Positions 1 through 6,196 of a stretch of DNA of 10,739 nt are shown piece after piece. This DNA is from an uncultured Clostridia bacterium (lineage in GTDB: Bacteria; Bacillota; Clostridia; Christensenellales; Borkfalkiaceae): the NCBI GenBank assembly GCA_947629735.1, contig CANREX010000045.1, positions 1 to 10,739 of the forward strand. Reading direction: 5' to 3'. The stretch's first letter is position 1, and the number at the start of each line of letters is the position of its first letter. The translations under genes and the position numbers were made by a program. The notes under the pieces were generated by a model. It worked only from the letters and a program-made list of their open reading frames with translations. It had not been told where the DNA came from and did not search any database.

Positions 1-149
1 AGGGCTTTGTCGCGGAGATAGAAGGTTTCGGCGGCGAGCCCGCCGCGTGCGACAACGAATTCTCCCTCGCGCTCGTATCCGCACTCTTAACGCACGTCGA
101 TATAGAGAGGAAGAACGACGCCATATATAAACTCACGCTTGCACTATGA
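1..149 (+). CDS. C-terminal end of a possible RsbW/SpoIIAB-like anti-sigma ATPase (partial)
   Basis: The frame opening at position 3 reads 48 codons to a TGA at 147-149; the start lies outside the window. The segment NEFSLALVSALLTHVDIERK followed by a final beta strand (YKLTLAL) resembles the C-terminus of RsbW/SpoIIAB-type HATPase proteins, where a G-x-G-L-x-L-V helix leads into a charged turn and a closing strand. The usual glycines of that box are absent here (S-L-A-L-V). Its stop overlaps the start of the sigma factor gene by ATGA, which implies translational coupling. The assignment rests mainly on this pattern and on the neighbour being a SigB-type sigma factor, so it is tentative; it could be another regulator with a similar end. 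Confidence 0.45.
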   Translation, partial: GFVAEIEGFGGEPAACDNEFSLALVSALLTHVDIERKNDAIYKLTLAL

Positions 150-874
150 TGACTAACGAGCAGGCGCTCGACCTCTTCCGCAAATATCGCGAAACGGGCG
201 ATATAGCGGTGAGGAACGCGCTGATAGAAAACTACATGTACGTAGCCGAAATACTCGCCAAAAAGTTTTCCGGTCGCGGGGTCGATTACGACGACCTCGT
301 GCAGGTGGCTTCCGAAGGGCTCATTGCGGGCGTGGAGAAATTCGACCCCGACCTCGGGTTCAGGTTCACGACGTTCGTCACGCCGACGATAACGGGCATG
401 ATACGCAATTACTTCCGCGATTATTCCCAATCTGTGCGCGTGCCGAGAAAGCTGTACGCGCTCAACGCGCGGGTTAAGGAAGCCGTCGCTACATATTATC
501 AGCAAAACGGGACAAAGCCCACCGCAAAACAGCTTTCTTCAATTTTGGGGGAGAGCGAGGAGGACGTCTTACAGGCTATGGAGTGTCGCTCGCCGTTAAG
601 TCTGGACGCGACGGTCAAAAACGACGAGGGCGAAGCTCCCGTGTACGACTTCATTCCCGACGACAGGATAGACTTCGAAAACTTCGAGGACAGGGAGACG
701 CTGCGCGCGGAGATATCCAAACTCAGCGAGACAGAGCAAAAAGTCGTGCGGCTGCGCTTTTTGGAGGGCAAGTCGCAGGCGGAGGCGGGCAAGGAGCTGG
801 GCGTAAGCCAGATGTTCGTCTCCCGCGCGGAGAAGAAGATAATAGATAAATTAAAGGAAGCGCTTTCAAAATGA
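146..874 (+). CDS. SigB/SigF/SigG-family RNA polymerase sigma factor
   Basis: A 242-residue group 3 sigma-70 protein that would direct RNA polymerase to an alternative promoter set. Region 2 spans about residues 24-92, with the core-binding and -10 recognition stretch DYDDLVQVASEGLIAGVEKF followed by FRFTTFVTPTITGMIRNYFRD. Region 3 begins at VRVPRKLYAL (97-106) and runs to about 145. Region 4 with its C-terminal helix-turn-helix covers about 193-240 (ETEQKVVRLRFLEGKSQAE, then LGVSQMFVSRAEKKI). Length and domain order match SigB/SigF/SigG. The family is usually held inactive by an RsbW/SpoIIAB anti-sigma ATPase, and such a protein is encoded directly downstream and perhaps upstream. The start is either ATG 146 or ATG 149; no good Shine-Dalgarno is visible, consistent with coupling to the upstream gene. 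The sequence does not show whether the role is general stress or sporulation. Confidence 0.93.
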   Translation: MMTNEQALDLFRKYRETGDIAVRNALIENYMYVAEILAKKFSGRGVDYDDLVQVASEGLIAGVEKFDPDLGFRFTTFVTPTITGMIRNYFRDYSQSVRVPRKLYALNARVKEAVATYYQQNGTKPTAKQLSSILGESEEDVLQAMECRSPLSLDATVKNDEGEAPVYDFIPDDRIDFENFEDRETLRAEISKLSETEQKVVRLRFLEGKSQAEAGKELGVSQMFVSRAEKKIIDKLKEALSK

Positions 875-1233
875 TTAGCTTTAAAGTGGACGATTTGAAA
901 GAGATGAACGCTTTCCTCAAAATTTTTTCGGACTATCTGGAAAGCGAGAACGTGGACGAGGACAGCGTGTTCGATTCCCGTCTCGTCTCGTGCGAGCTCA
1001 TTTCCAACGTGTTGAAGCACTGCGGGCAGAGCGCGTATTTCGACGGCGTACTCACGGGCGAGGAGATAATAATCAACGTGTTCGGAGACCGCCCCGTCGG
1101 CGCGATACCCAAGCCCACCCTGCCCGAAGCGCTTGCCGAAAGCGGCAGGGGGCTGTATATAATAAACGAGGTCAGCGGGGGGAATATCCGCGTTCACGGC
1201 AACAAAATCACCGTGATTTTAAAGCGCAAGTGA
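871..1233 (+). CDS. RsbW-like HATPase_c_2 domain protein, probable anti-sigma or switch ATPase
   Basis: A 120-residue protein with a GHKL/HATPase layout. The N-box is at residues 42-50 (ELISNVLKH, with E42 and N46 as the expected catalytic base and Mg-coordinating residue), and a G2-like box GRGLYII lies at 93-99. Where RsbW-type kinases carry a D-x-G-x-G G1 box, this protein reads DRPVG (73-77), so the first glycine is replaced by proline. The start ATG overlaps the sigma factor stop by ATGA and is preceded by AAGGAAG at 854-860. Position and fold suggest that it binds the neighbouring sigma factor or phosphorylates an RsbV-type STAS antagonist; no STAS gene is in view. The altered G1 box could mean weakened ATP binding. 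Confidence is high for the fold and lower for the exact role. Confidence 0.8.
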   Translation: MISFKVDDLKEMNAFLKIFSDYLESENVDEDSVFDSRLVSCELISNVLKHCGQSAYFDGVLTGEEIIINVFGDRPVGAIPKPTLPEALAESGRGLYIINEVSGGNIRVHGNKITVILKRK

Positions 1234-1266
1234 CGTCTCCGAAGTCGGATAATTTAACCGAGTTTA

Positions 1267-1309
1267 TATCCCGCCGCGCTTCCCTGCAACAGGAAAGCGC
1301 GGCGGGATA
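1267..1309 (+). terminator. Long GC-rich hairpin, likely end of the sigma factor operon
   Basis: The arms 1267-1281 and 1295-1309 are perfectly complementary over 15 bp (core CCCGCCGCGCTT). After one mismatch, CCTG/CAGG extends the stem around a three-base CAA loop. It lies 33 bases after the last stop codon of the operon. The following bases (ATAATATTTGAAATATTT) are AT-rich but not a clean U-tract, so it could be an intrinsic terminator, a 3' end stabiliser or a repeat element. Confidence 0.5.
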
Positions 1310-1330
1310 ATATTTGAAATATTTAAAGAG

Positions 1331-1556
1331 CTGTCATTCCGAACGATTTTCTACTGTCACCCTGCCCGAGGGCATAGCCCGATGGTTTGTAGAAAATTTT
1401 TGCTGTCAAGCAAAAATTTTCACAAAGCGGAACGAGCGACAGCGAGTGAAGTCGAATGGGTCTGGCAGGGCATATCACATAGAATAAACCTAAGCGCAAT
1501 GAAATTTCGGATTCTTCGACTGCGTTCACTACGTTCACTTCGCTCAGAATGACAGT
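1331..1556. repeat. MITE-like dispersed intergenic repeat with inverted ends
   Basis: The left end CTGTCATTCCGA (from 1332) and right end TCAGAATGACAG (to about 1554) are inverted copies with one mismatch. Internally, 1425-1460 (GAACGAGCGACAGCGAGTGA then AGTCGAATGGG) resembles the reverse complement of 1511-1550, so the element can fold into a long imperfect hairpin. There is also a perfect 13-bp stem around 1405-1408. Words such as TCTTCGACTGCGTTCACTAC are, from memory, common in intergenic DNA of many bacterial genomes. No transposase and no convincing coding frame is present. It is probably a non-autonomous mobile or REP-like element; its boundaries are approximate. Confidence 0.6.
1386..1426. 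repeat. Perfect AT-rich hairpin inside the dispersed repeat
   Basis: The arms 1392-1404 (GAAAATTTTTGCT) and 1409-1421 are perfect complements around a GTCA loop. TTTGT/ACAAA adds five more pairs across a single bulged A at 1391. Confidence 0.7.
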
Positions 1557-1740
1557 GTGGGGGTTGTCGCCCTCGGGTAAAATGACAGTGTGGGGGGCGT
1601 CCTCGGGCAGAATGACCCCTCTCTATACCTCTCCACTCCCCTTGCACAGGGGAGTGGGGAGGGGGAGCGCGATTTTATCGCGCGGAAGAGGGGCAAGGGG
1701 TTTACCGCAATTTGTCGCCCTCGGGCATAATATCATTCCC
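1548..1740. repeat. Short tandem and palindromic repeats, no gene
   Basis: AATGACAGTGTGGGG occurs at 1548 and 1581, and the shortened AATGACCCC at 1611, giving units of 33 and 30 bp that contain a CCTCGGG core. They are followed by a 9-bp perfect stem CCACTCCCC/GGGGAGTGG (1633-1641 and 1649-1657) and a 7-bp stem GCGCGAT/ATCGCGC (1667-1673 and 1677-1683). TCGCCCTCGGG recurs near 1711. This looks like a pile-up of small dispersed repeats next to the MITE-like element. The open frame crossing it on the + strand is a shadow. Confidence 0.55.
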
Positions 1741-1741
1741 C

Positions 1742-1778
1742 AAAAAAACAAAAAGGCAACGGTAATTCCGTTGCCTTT
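1742..1778 (-). terminator. Intrinsic terminator of the membrane protein gene
   Basis: Read on the minus strand, an 11-bp perfect stem (AAAGGCAACGG / CCGTTGCCTTT, positions 1768-1778 and 1752-1762) with a five-base loop runs straight into a U-tract (TTTTTGTTTTTTT). It lies 22 bases after the stop codon. This is a textbook rho-independent terminator. Confidence 0.9.
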
Positions 1779-1800
1779 AACTTTAAATTTTACCGACAAA

Positions 1801-3690
1801 TCAGTCCTTGCCGATCTGCTTGTAAATCTTTTCAAGCAGGTGCGTGGAAACTATCTCGCGCGCCCTGTTGATGTGAATGAATATCGCGGGGAAGAACATC
1901 GTGTTGTCCTGTCCGAGCCTGTATTCGGGCACGCCTTTTATCTGTCCCTTCGTCTTTTCGAGGAATATCTGAACGAATTCTATCTTCTCGTTGTCGTCGA
2001 GTGTATCCATAAACGCGTCGGTAGGTCCGTTATAGACCGCCCTGTAATTGTACACGAACGTGCGTTCCTCGGTCTCGGGCACGGGCGCAGGCTCGGGCGC
2101 GGGAGTGCCGGGGATAGTGAGCTGCTCGTTGTCGTCGGGCTGCTCATATACGGGCTCGTACGCGGGCTCTTCGGGTTGCGCATATACGGGCGGCTCGTAG
2201 GCAGGTTGCTCGGGCTCTTCATATACGGGTTGCTCATATACAGGCTGCTCGGGCTCTTCATATACGGGTTGTTCTTCGTAGACTTCCTCGGGCTGATCGG
2301 GCTCTTCATATACAGGTTGCTCTTCGTAGACTTCCTCGGGCTGCTCGTATGCGGGCTGCTCTTCGTAGGTTTCCTCTTCGTCCGCGAAGTTAGGTTCTTC
2401 CTCGTCGGAGAAGTCGGGAACTTCATCGGACACAGCCGCCTGTTCGGCAGCGGCAGCCTTTTTGACGTCTCCCACGGCGGCTCTGCGCTTTGCAGCCATA
2501 ACGATAAATCTGACTATCGCGAAGATAAGCTGTATTAAAATTATCAGCGTGGCAGCGTAGAGGAATAAGCCGGGGGCGATGCCCTTGAACATCAACGCGA
2601 AAACCAATTCCACCGCCGCAAGCAGCAACGCCACGCCGTAGCGGACGACTGCGATTATATTCATGGGCTTGTTTGCATTGTAAAGCCCCTGTTCGTCTTT
2701 TCTGTACCCGACGGCTATTTCCAACACGTCGTAAGCGAGGTTGAACATGCACACGCATATCAACACGCCGCCGACGATAAGGAACAATTTATCGAGGAAA
2801 GTGAGCCCTTCCAACGCCAATTCGTTTATGAAATGTATTCCGCCTACGCCGAAGAACAAATACGTTTTATCTTTATAGTCGTAAGAGATAAACGACGCGT
2901 CTTCCCCTGCGCCGAGCGCCTTGGAGAGCGGGTTGAATACCTTTCCGAGGAAGGGGAGAAGTCGGCAGAGATTAAGCATGAACAAGAAGAGCAGCGTCGA
3001 AAGAACCATTAAAATTATCTTTGTCACGCCGAGCCCGCCCTTGTTGTACACCGACTGCACCGCCATCATCACAAGCGGTCCGAGGCAAGCGATAAGAATA
3101 CTGTAATAGCCGTAGCTTGCGGAGTATTCGGAAGTGCCGTATGTCAAAGAAAACAGGAAGAAATATCCCGCGGAGAGCGCCGCCAAAATCTCAATCACAT
3201 AGGCGCATTTTGCGTACGTGCGCTTTTCGCTGTCGCCGATAAGTACGGGAATGAGCACAAACAGCGCGGCAACCGCAACCAACACAAATATGATAAGCGA
3301 AAGGCTCGCAAACATTTCGGGCGAGAACTTATCGGGATAACCCTCGAATGTAGGGGGTTCCCAATTTATACCGCGTTGAAGAGCAGGCAATATAAAGGGA
3401 GAGAAAAATCCCGCCCCTGCGATGGGGATAAGATTTTTATTGATAAACGGATACATGAAGTAGTTGACTACCCCGGGAATGTATTTGAGGAACATTCTGT
3501 CCGTTATCTTTCCCGCCAAACCAAACAAAGGCGCGAAAATACCCGCCACGATGCAGGCAAGCGCGATGCAGTAAGTTATTACCGTCATCAGCTTGGCTTT
3601 TTTTGCCTTGGTCTGCTCGGGCGTGAGTTCTGCGGGGCTTTCGGGCGCTATCGCCTCCTGCCCGTTTTGCTGTAACTCTTCATTTACCAT
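1801..3690 (-). CDS. Polytopic membrane protein with P/E/Y/Q-rich repeat tract (unknown function)
   Basis: The chosen start is the ATG at 3690, because GGAG lies seven bases upstream; an in-frame ATG at 3726 has no such site. This gives 629 residues. A charged N-terminal tail (1-32) is followed by about eight hydrophobic helices (near 33-57, 127-151, 165-184, 196-215, 223-243, 302-325, 345-368 and 373-399). A cytoplasmic-looking basic stretch (KRR, 401-403) leads into an acidic tract and then irregular repeats of the type YEEQPVYEEPEQP (about 442-518), a proline-rich linker, and a compact C-terminal domain (about 544-629) rich in charged and aromatic residues. I do not recognise a named family. 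The repeats look like a flexible, possibly phosphorylatable (tyrosine-rich) spacer between the membrane part and the C-terminal domain. The gene stands alone with its own promoter and terminator. Confidence 0.85.
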   Translation of the reverse strand: MVNEELQQNGQEAIAPESPAELTPEQTKAKKAKLMTVITYCIALACIVAGIFAPLFGLAGKITDRMFLKYIPGVVNYFMYPFINKNLIPIAGAGFFSPFILPALQRGINWEPPTFEGYPDKFSPEMFASLSLIIFVLVAVAALFVLIPVLIGDSEKRTYAKCAYVIEILAALSAGYFFLFSLTYGTSEYSASYGYYSILIACLGPLVMMAVQSVYNKGGLGVTKIILMVLSTLLFLFMLNLCRLLPFLGKVFNPLSKALGAGEDASFISYDYKDKTYLFFGVGGIHFINELALEGLTFLDKLFLIVGGVLICVCMFNLAYDVLEIAVGYRKDEQGLYNANKPMNIIAVVRYGVALLLAAVELVFALMFKGIAPGLFLYAATLIILIQLIFAIVRFIVMAAKRRAAVGDVKKAAAAEQAAVSDEVPDFSDEEEPNFADEEETYEEQPAYEQPEEVYEEQPVYEEPDQPEEVYEEQPVYEEPEQPVYEQPVYEEPEQPAYEPPVYAQPEEPAYEPVYEQPDDNEQLTIPGTPAPEPAPVPETEERTFVYNYRAVYNGPTDAFMDTLDDNEKIEFVQIFLEKTKGQIKGVPEYRLGQDNTMFFPAIFIHINRAREIVSTHLLEKIYKQIGKD

Positions 3691-3776
3691 AAAATTCTCC
3701 GTAAAGTCCGCTGTTTTGCACGACAAGTTGTATGCGGCGAACCTTGAAAACAGAATATATTGTGTTATCTTATATA

Positions 3777-3805
3777 ATTGTAATACTATTTAACGGATAT
3801 GTCAA
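3777..3805 (-). promoter_or_regulatory. Sigma-A promoter of the membrane protein gene
   Basis: On the minus strand, TTGACA (3805-3800), a 17-base spacer and TACAAT (3782-3777) form a near-perfect housekeeping promoter. It would start transcription near 3770, leaving a leader of about 80 bases before the ATG at 3690. Confidence 0.85.
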
Positions 3806-4213
3806 CATTTAAATTGGTAAATTACCTTATTTTTCGCCCGATAAGGTACGCCTTTTTTCGCGCGAAAGGTGTGACATCGCCCGCGCCCCCGCTTTTTTAA
3901 GGGCTTTTTTCTAATTATTTTAAGCATTAGCCCCTCTTAATATACCGAAAAGATGAGCAAACGGCGGCAAAAACACTTGAAATAGCAGAAAAATGTGGGT
4001 GAAATCTTCGTTGGTTGCCGCATATTGCGCGGTCTACGGGCGTAAAGTGAAAATCAAGAGGGCAAAACCGCCGAAAAGTTTTTTGCAAGCCTGTGGACAT
4101 ACCGAAAGGTTGCGAAAAACGTCGGAAAACGCGCCGAATGGGCGAAGCGGCGGCGGGCGAGCCTTTAAGCGGGGCAAAATTCAAAATTTTTGCGCGCGCG
4201 GGGCGTTACGGTA
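3806..4213. other. Divergent intergenic region, no gene identified
   Basis: About 400 bases lie between two divergent promoters. Several short frames cross it on both strands (for example 85 codons at 3927-4184 on the minus strand), but they are rich in Arg/Phe/Pro, lack clear ribosome binding sites and resemble nothing. An 8-bp stem TACCTTAT/ATAAGGTA (3823-3830 and 3841-3848) is followed by a T6 run on the + strand; it could be a weak terminator or chance. A small RNA cannot be excluded, but I recognise none. Confidence 0.5.
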
Positions 4214-4241
4214 TTGAAAATTTCGCGAAAAGGTATATAAT
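4214..4241 (+). promoter_or_regulatory. Promoter of the HTH-protease operon
   Basis: TTGAAA (4214-4219), a 16-base spacer and TATAAT (4236-4241) lie ahead of the leader. Transcription would start around 4248, immediately before the first leader hairpin. Confidence 0.7.
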
Positions 4242-4250
4242 ATATATGTT

Positions 4251-4323
4251 GCCGCCCGTCCGCGACGGGCGGCGCGCGCCGCTTGAACGTAAAGCGGCGC
4301 GAACGGCGGCTTTAACGCCGCCG
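4251..4323 (+). promoter_or_regulatory. Leader with three consecutive GC-rich stem-loops
   Basis: Three perfect stems follow one another with little spacing. The first is GCCGCCCGTC/GACGGGCGGC with a three-base loop (4251-4273). The second is CGCGCCGCTT/AAGCGGCGCG with a seven-base loop (4275-4301). The third is CGGCGGC/GCCGCCG with a six-base loop (4304-4323). The third ends just before the Shine-Dalgarno AGGGAG (4325-4330). None is followed by a U-tract, so termination is unlikely. Effects on mRNA stability, translation initiation or protein binding are possible, and it fits no riboswitch class I know. Confidence 0.65.
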
Positions 4324-4337
4324 CAGGGAGTTGTTCT

Positions 4338-4760
4338 ATGCCTCAGTTGAAAAATTTTTACGCGGGCGGAGAAATCGTCAAGCTCTTCACCTCTTGCGTG
4401 GGGAGCGAGGACGCGGAAAGAATACGTCAATCATACGCCAACGCGCCGCTTAACGAGGTTTTCGGCAACGCGGAGCTGATGAACGCCTGCTTCACGCTGT
4501 TCGAAAACGATCTGAACGTCAGCATGACGGCGAGCAAACTGTACATGCACCGCAACACGCTCATTTACAGCCTCAACAAGATAAGGAGCAAGTGCGGGCT
4601 GGACTTGCGCAGGTTTCCAGACGCCGTGACCTTCTTGCTGCTGTACGCCCTCGGCGGCGCAAAGCGCGCGGGCGGAATACCCGGCGGCATTTCAGGCAAC
4701 ATTTCAAGCGGTATATCGGGCAATAAAACAGGCAATAAATCGGGCGGGGACAATATATAA
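4338..4760 (+). CDS. Stand-alone PucR/CdaR-type helix-turn-helix protein
   Basis: A 140-residue protein. Residues about 45-105 match the C-terminal DNA-binding domain of PucR/CdaR regulators (HTH_30): a helix around LMNACFTLFENDLNVSMTA, then the hallmark L-Y-M-H-R-N-T-L-I-Y-S-L (68-79) and a GLDLRRFPDAV segment. The sensory and GGDEF-like parts normally found upstream in this family are missing; only about 45 residues precede the domain. The tail (110-140) is a low-complexity Gly/Ser/Asn stretch with repeated ISGN-like units, unusual for a cytoplasmic regulator. AGGGAG lies seven bases before the ATG. The stop overlaps the protease start (TAATG), so the two are translationally coupled. It probably binds DNA; its signal and targets are unknown. 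Confidence 0.8.
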   Translation: MPQLKNFYAGGEIVKLFTSCVGSEDAERIRQSYANAPLNEVFGNAELMNACFTLFENDLNVSMTASKLYMHRNTLIYSLNKIRSKCGLDLRRFPDAVTFLLLYALGGAKRAGGIPGGISGNISSGISGNKTGNKSGGDNI

Positions 4761-6067
4761 TGAAAAAGTTTCTGCGCGCGATTATTGCGGTGGGTGTTTC
4801 GGCGTGCGTGTTCGCGCTGTGTTCCTGTTCGGGCTCGCCTTCCGCTTCGTACGATTGGATAATCAACACTATCGAAAAGTACTATTATTATGACATCTCC
4901 GAGGACGTCCTCCATAAGAGTATAATGGAAAACGGACTTTCCGACATCCTCGACATTTACTCGGCTTATTACACAAAGGAAGAATACGCCCAAGTCATGG
5001 CGTCCAACAGGGGAAAAAAGAACGGTATAGGCGTTTCCTATCAGTATCTGCCCGAGGGCGTGAGCGAGCGGGGCAGCGGAATACTTATCACCGAGGTTAT
5101 AGGCAGTTCCCCCGCGTATTACAGCGGTTTGAAAGCGGGCGAATTCGTCAGCTCCGTCACGGTGGGCGGCAGCGAAATTCAGATAAACCGCTCGGAAGAT
5201 TTCACCGCTGCAATCTCCGCGGCGGCAGAGGGGGAGGAGATAACCCTTGTCACCGATCACGGCGTGCGGCAGGCGTGCAAGCAGGACTACACCGCGAGCT
5301 ACTGTATTATGTCAACTTCCGAAAAGACGTTCTCTTTCCGCTTCAACGGGCAGGAAGAGATGCTTGAAATACAATCGGGCGGTATATCCTGTCTGCCCGA
5401 GGGCGTAGCCTATCTGCGGCTCGACCAATTCTATGGCAACGCGATCAACGAATTCGCCACCTTGATGCGCGAATACAACGCGGAAGGGTGCACCTCGCTC
5501 ATTCTCGATTTGCGGCAGGACGGCGGCGGGTATGTGGACGTAATGTGCGGAATTTCGGGGATATTCGCCCAGTCCCTCGGCAAGAGCAACACTACCGCCA
5601 TGACCGCCGTTTACAAAGACGGCAGCAAGGATACGTTCGAGATAGCTTCCTTCCCCGACGAAAGTCTGACTTTCCCCGCGGGCGGCAAGTTAAGCGTGCT
5701 CGCCGACAACGGCACTGCGAGCGCTTCCGAAGCGCTCATCGGCGTGCTGATAAGTCTGGGAGTTATCGACTACGACGACATCTACATTTCCGACTTCACG
5801 CAGCCCTACCTCGATTTTACCAATACGGCGGCAAAGGACTGCCGCACCTACGGAAAGGGGATAATGCAGTCCCCGTTTACCAACCGCGCCACGGGCGAAG
5901 TGCTAAAACTCACCACCGCCAAGATATATTGGCCCAACGGCGAATGTATCCACGGCGTGGGGCTTACGGCGGAAAAATGCAACACCGTCGAAACCGATTG
6001 GTGCATAACTTACGGCGACGAACAGCTTGCAAAAGCGGTGGAGCTTATCTACGGTCAAGCCGCTTGA
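4760..6067 (+). CDS. S41-family C-terminal processing protease lipoprotein with PDZ domain (CtpA-like)
   Basis: A 435-residue protein. The N-terminus has a basic start and hydrophobic core followed by LCSC (20-23), consistent with a lipoprotein signal peptide, so the enzyme would act outside the membrane. A PDZ-like domain spans about 88-170 (GIGVSYQY, then GSGILITEVIGSSPAYYSGL). The S41 core follows, with GVAYLRLDQFYG (215-226) and LILDLRQDGGGYV (247-259). The likely catalytic serine is S321 in NGTASASE, the lysine is K366 in YGKGIMQ, and the supporting glutamine is Q370. The Ser-Lys distance is 45 residues against about 25 in CtpB or Tsp, so there is an insertion of about 20 residues (about 336-360). 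The family cleaves proteins near C-termini, often in signalling cascades or envelope turnover. GGGGA precedes the start by nine bases, inside the upstream gene. Confidence 0.92.
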   Translation: MKKFLRAIIAVGVSACVFALCSCSGSPSASYDWIINTIEKYYYYDISEDVLHKSIMENGLSDILDIYSAYYTKEEYAQVMASNRGKKNGIGVSYQYLPEGVSERGSGILITEVIGSSPAYYSGLKAGEFVSSVTVGGSEIQINRSEDFTAAISAAAEGEEITLVTDHGVRQACKQDYTASYCIMSTSEKTFSFRFNGQEEMLEIQSGGISCLPEGVAYLRLDQFYGNAINEFATLMREYNAEGCTSLILDLRQDGGGYVDVMCGISGIFAQSLGKSNTTAMTAVYKDGSKDTFEIASFPDESLTFPAGGKLSVLADNGTASASEALIGVLISLGVIDYDDIYISDFTQPYLDFTNTAAKDCRTYGKGIMQSPFTNRATGEVLKLTTAKIYWPNGECIHGVGLTAEKCNTVETDWCITYGDEQLAKAVELIYGQAA

Positions 6068-6136
6068 ATTTGCCGCTTGTCAAGTCTTGAATTTGCCGTA
6101 AAACTCAAAACAAAGCGACAAAAACTCAAAACAAAG
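6063..6136. repeat. Two paired short direct repeats downstream of the protease
   Basis: CTTGAATTTGCCG occurs at 6063-6075 and 6086-6098 (period 23). AAAACTCAAAACAAAG occurs at 6100-6115 and 6121-6136 (period 21). The first copy contains the protease stop codon. They look like small slippage duplications in the 3' untranslated region. Confidence 0.75.
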
Positions 6137-6152
6137 TCATAATTTTATGTAA

Positions 6153-6196
6153 AAATTCAAAAACCGCGCGAAAATCACAGGCGCGGTTTTTTGAAT
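6153..6196. terminator. Bidirectional intrinsic terminator between converging genes
   Basis: An 11-bp stem AAAAACCGCGC/GCGCGGTTTTT (6159-6169 and 6181-6191) has an 11-base loop. After one extra T, the outer TTC/GAA pairs extend it. It has T-rich flanks in both directions and so can end both the + strand protease operon and the minus-strand small gene. The stop codon of the small gene (6177-6175) lies in its loop. Confidence 0.85.

Noticed and set aside
499..1197. 232-codon minus-strand frame across the sigma factor and HATPase genes
   Set aside because: It is antisense to two well-supported genes, spans their junction and has no recognisable domain.
1549..2538. 329-codon open frame on the + strand with a hydrophobic repetitive stretch
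   Set aside because: It runs antisense to the repeat tract and C-terminal domain of the membrane protein gene and begins in repeat DNA. The apparent repeats are the complement of the YEEQP-type codons, and there is no ribosome binding site.
4091..4099. TGTGGACAT resembling a DnaA box
   Set aside because: It differs from TGTGGATAA at two positions and stands alone; there are no replication genes nearby.
3927..4350. Short frames on both strands in the divergent gap
   Set aside because: They overlap one another, lack ribosome binding sites and have Arg/Phe/Pro-rich random-looking products; the + strand ones run through the leader hairpins.
4565..5260. 231-codon minus-strand frame across the HTH/protease junction
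   Set aside because: It is a shadow of two clear genes on the + strand; its composition is Arg/Pro-rich and unlike any family.
6063..6136. Short repeats resembling a CRISPR array
   Set aside because: Each word occurs only twice, the two words differ, and spacing is 5-10 bases; there are no cas genes.
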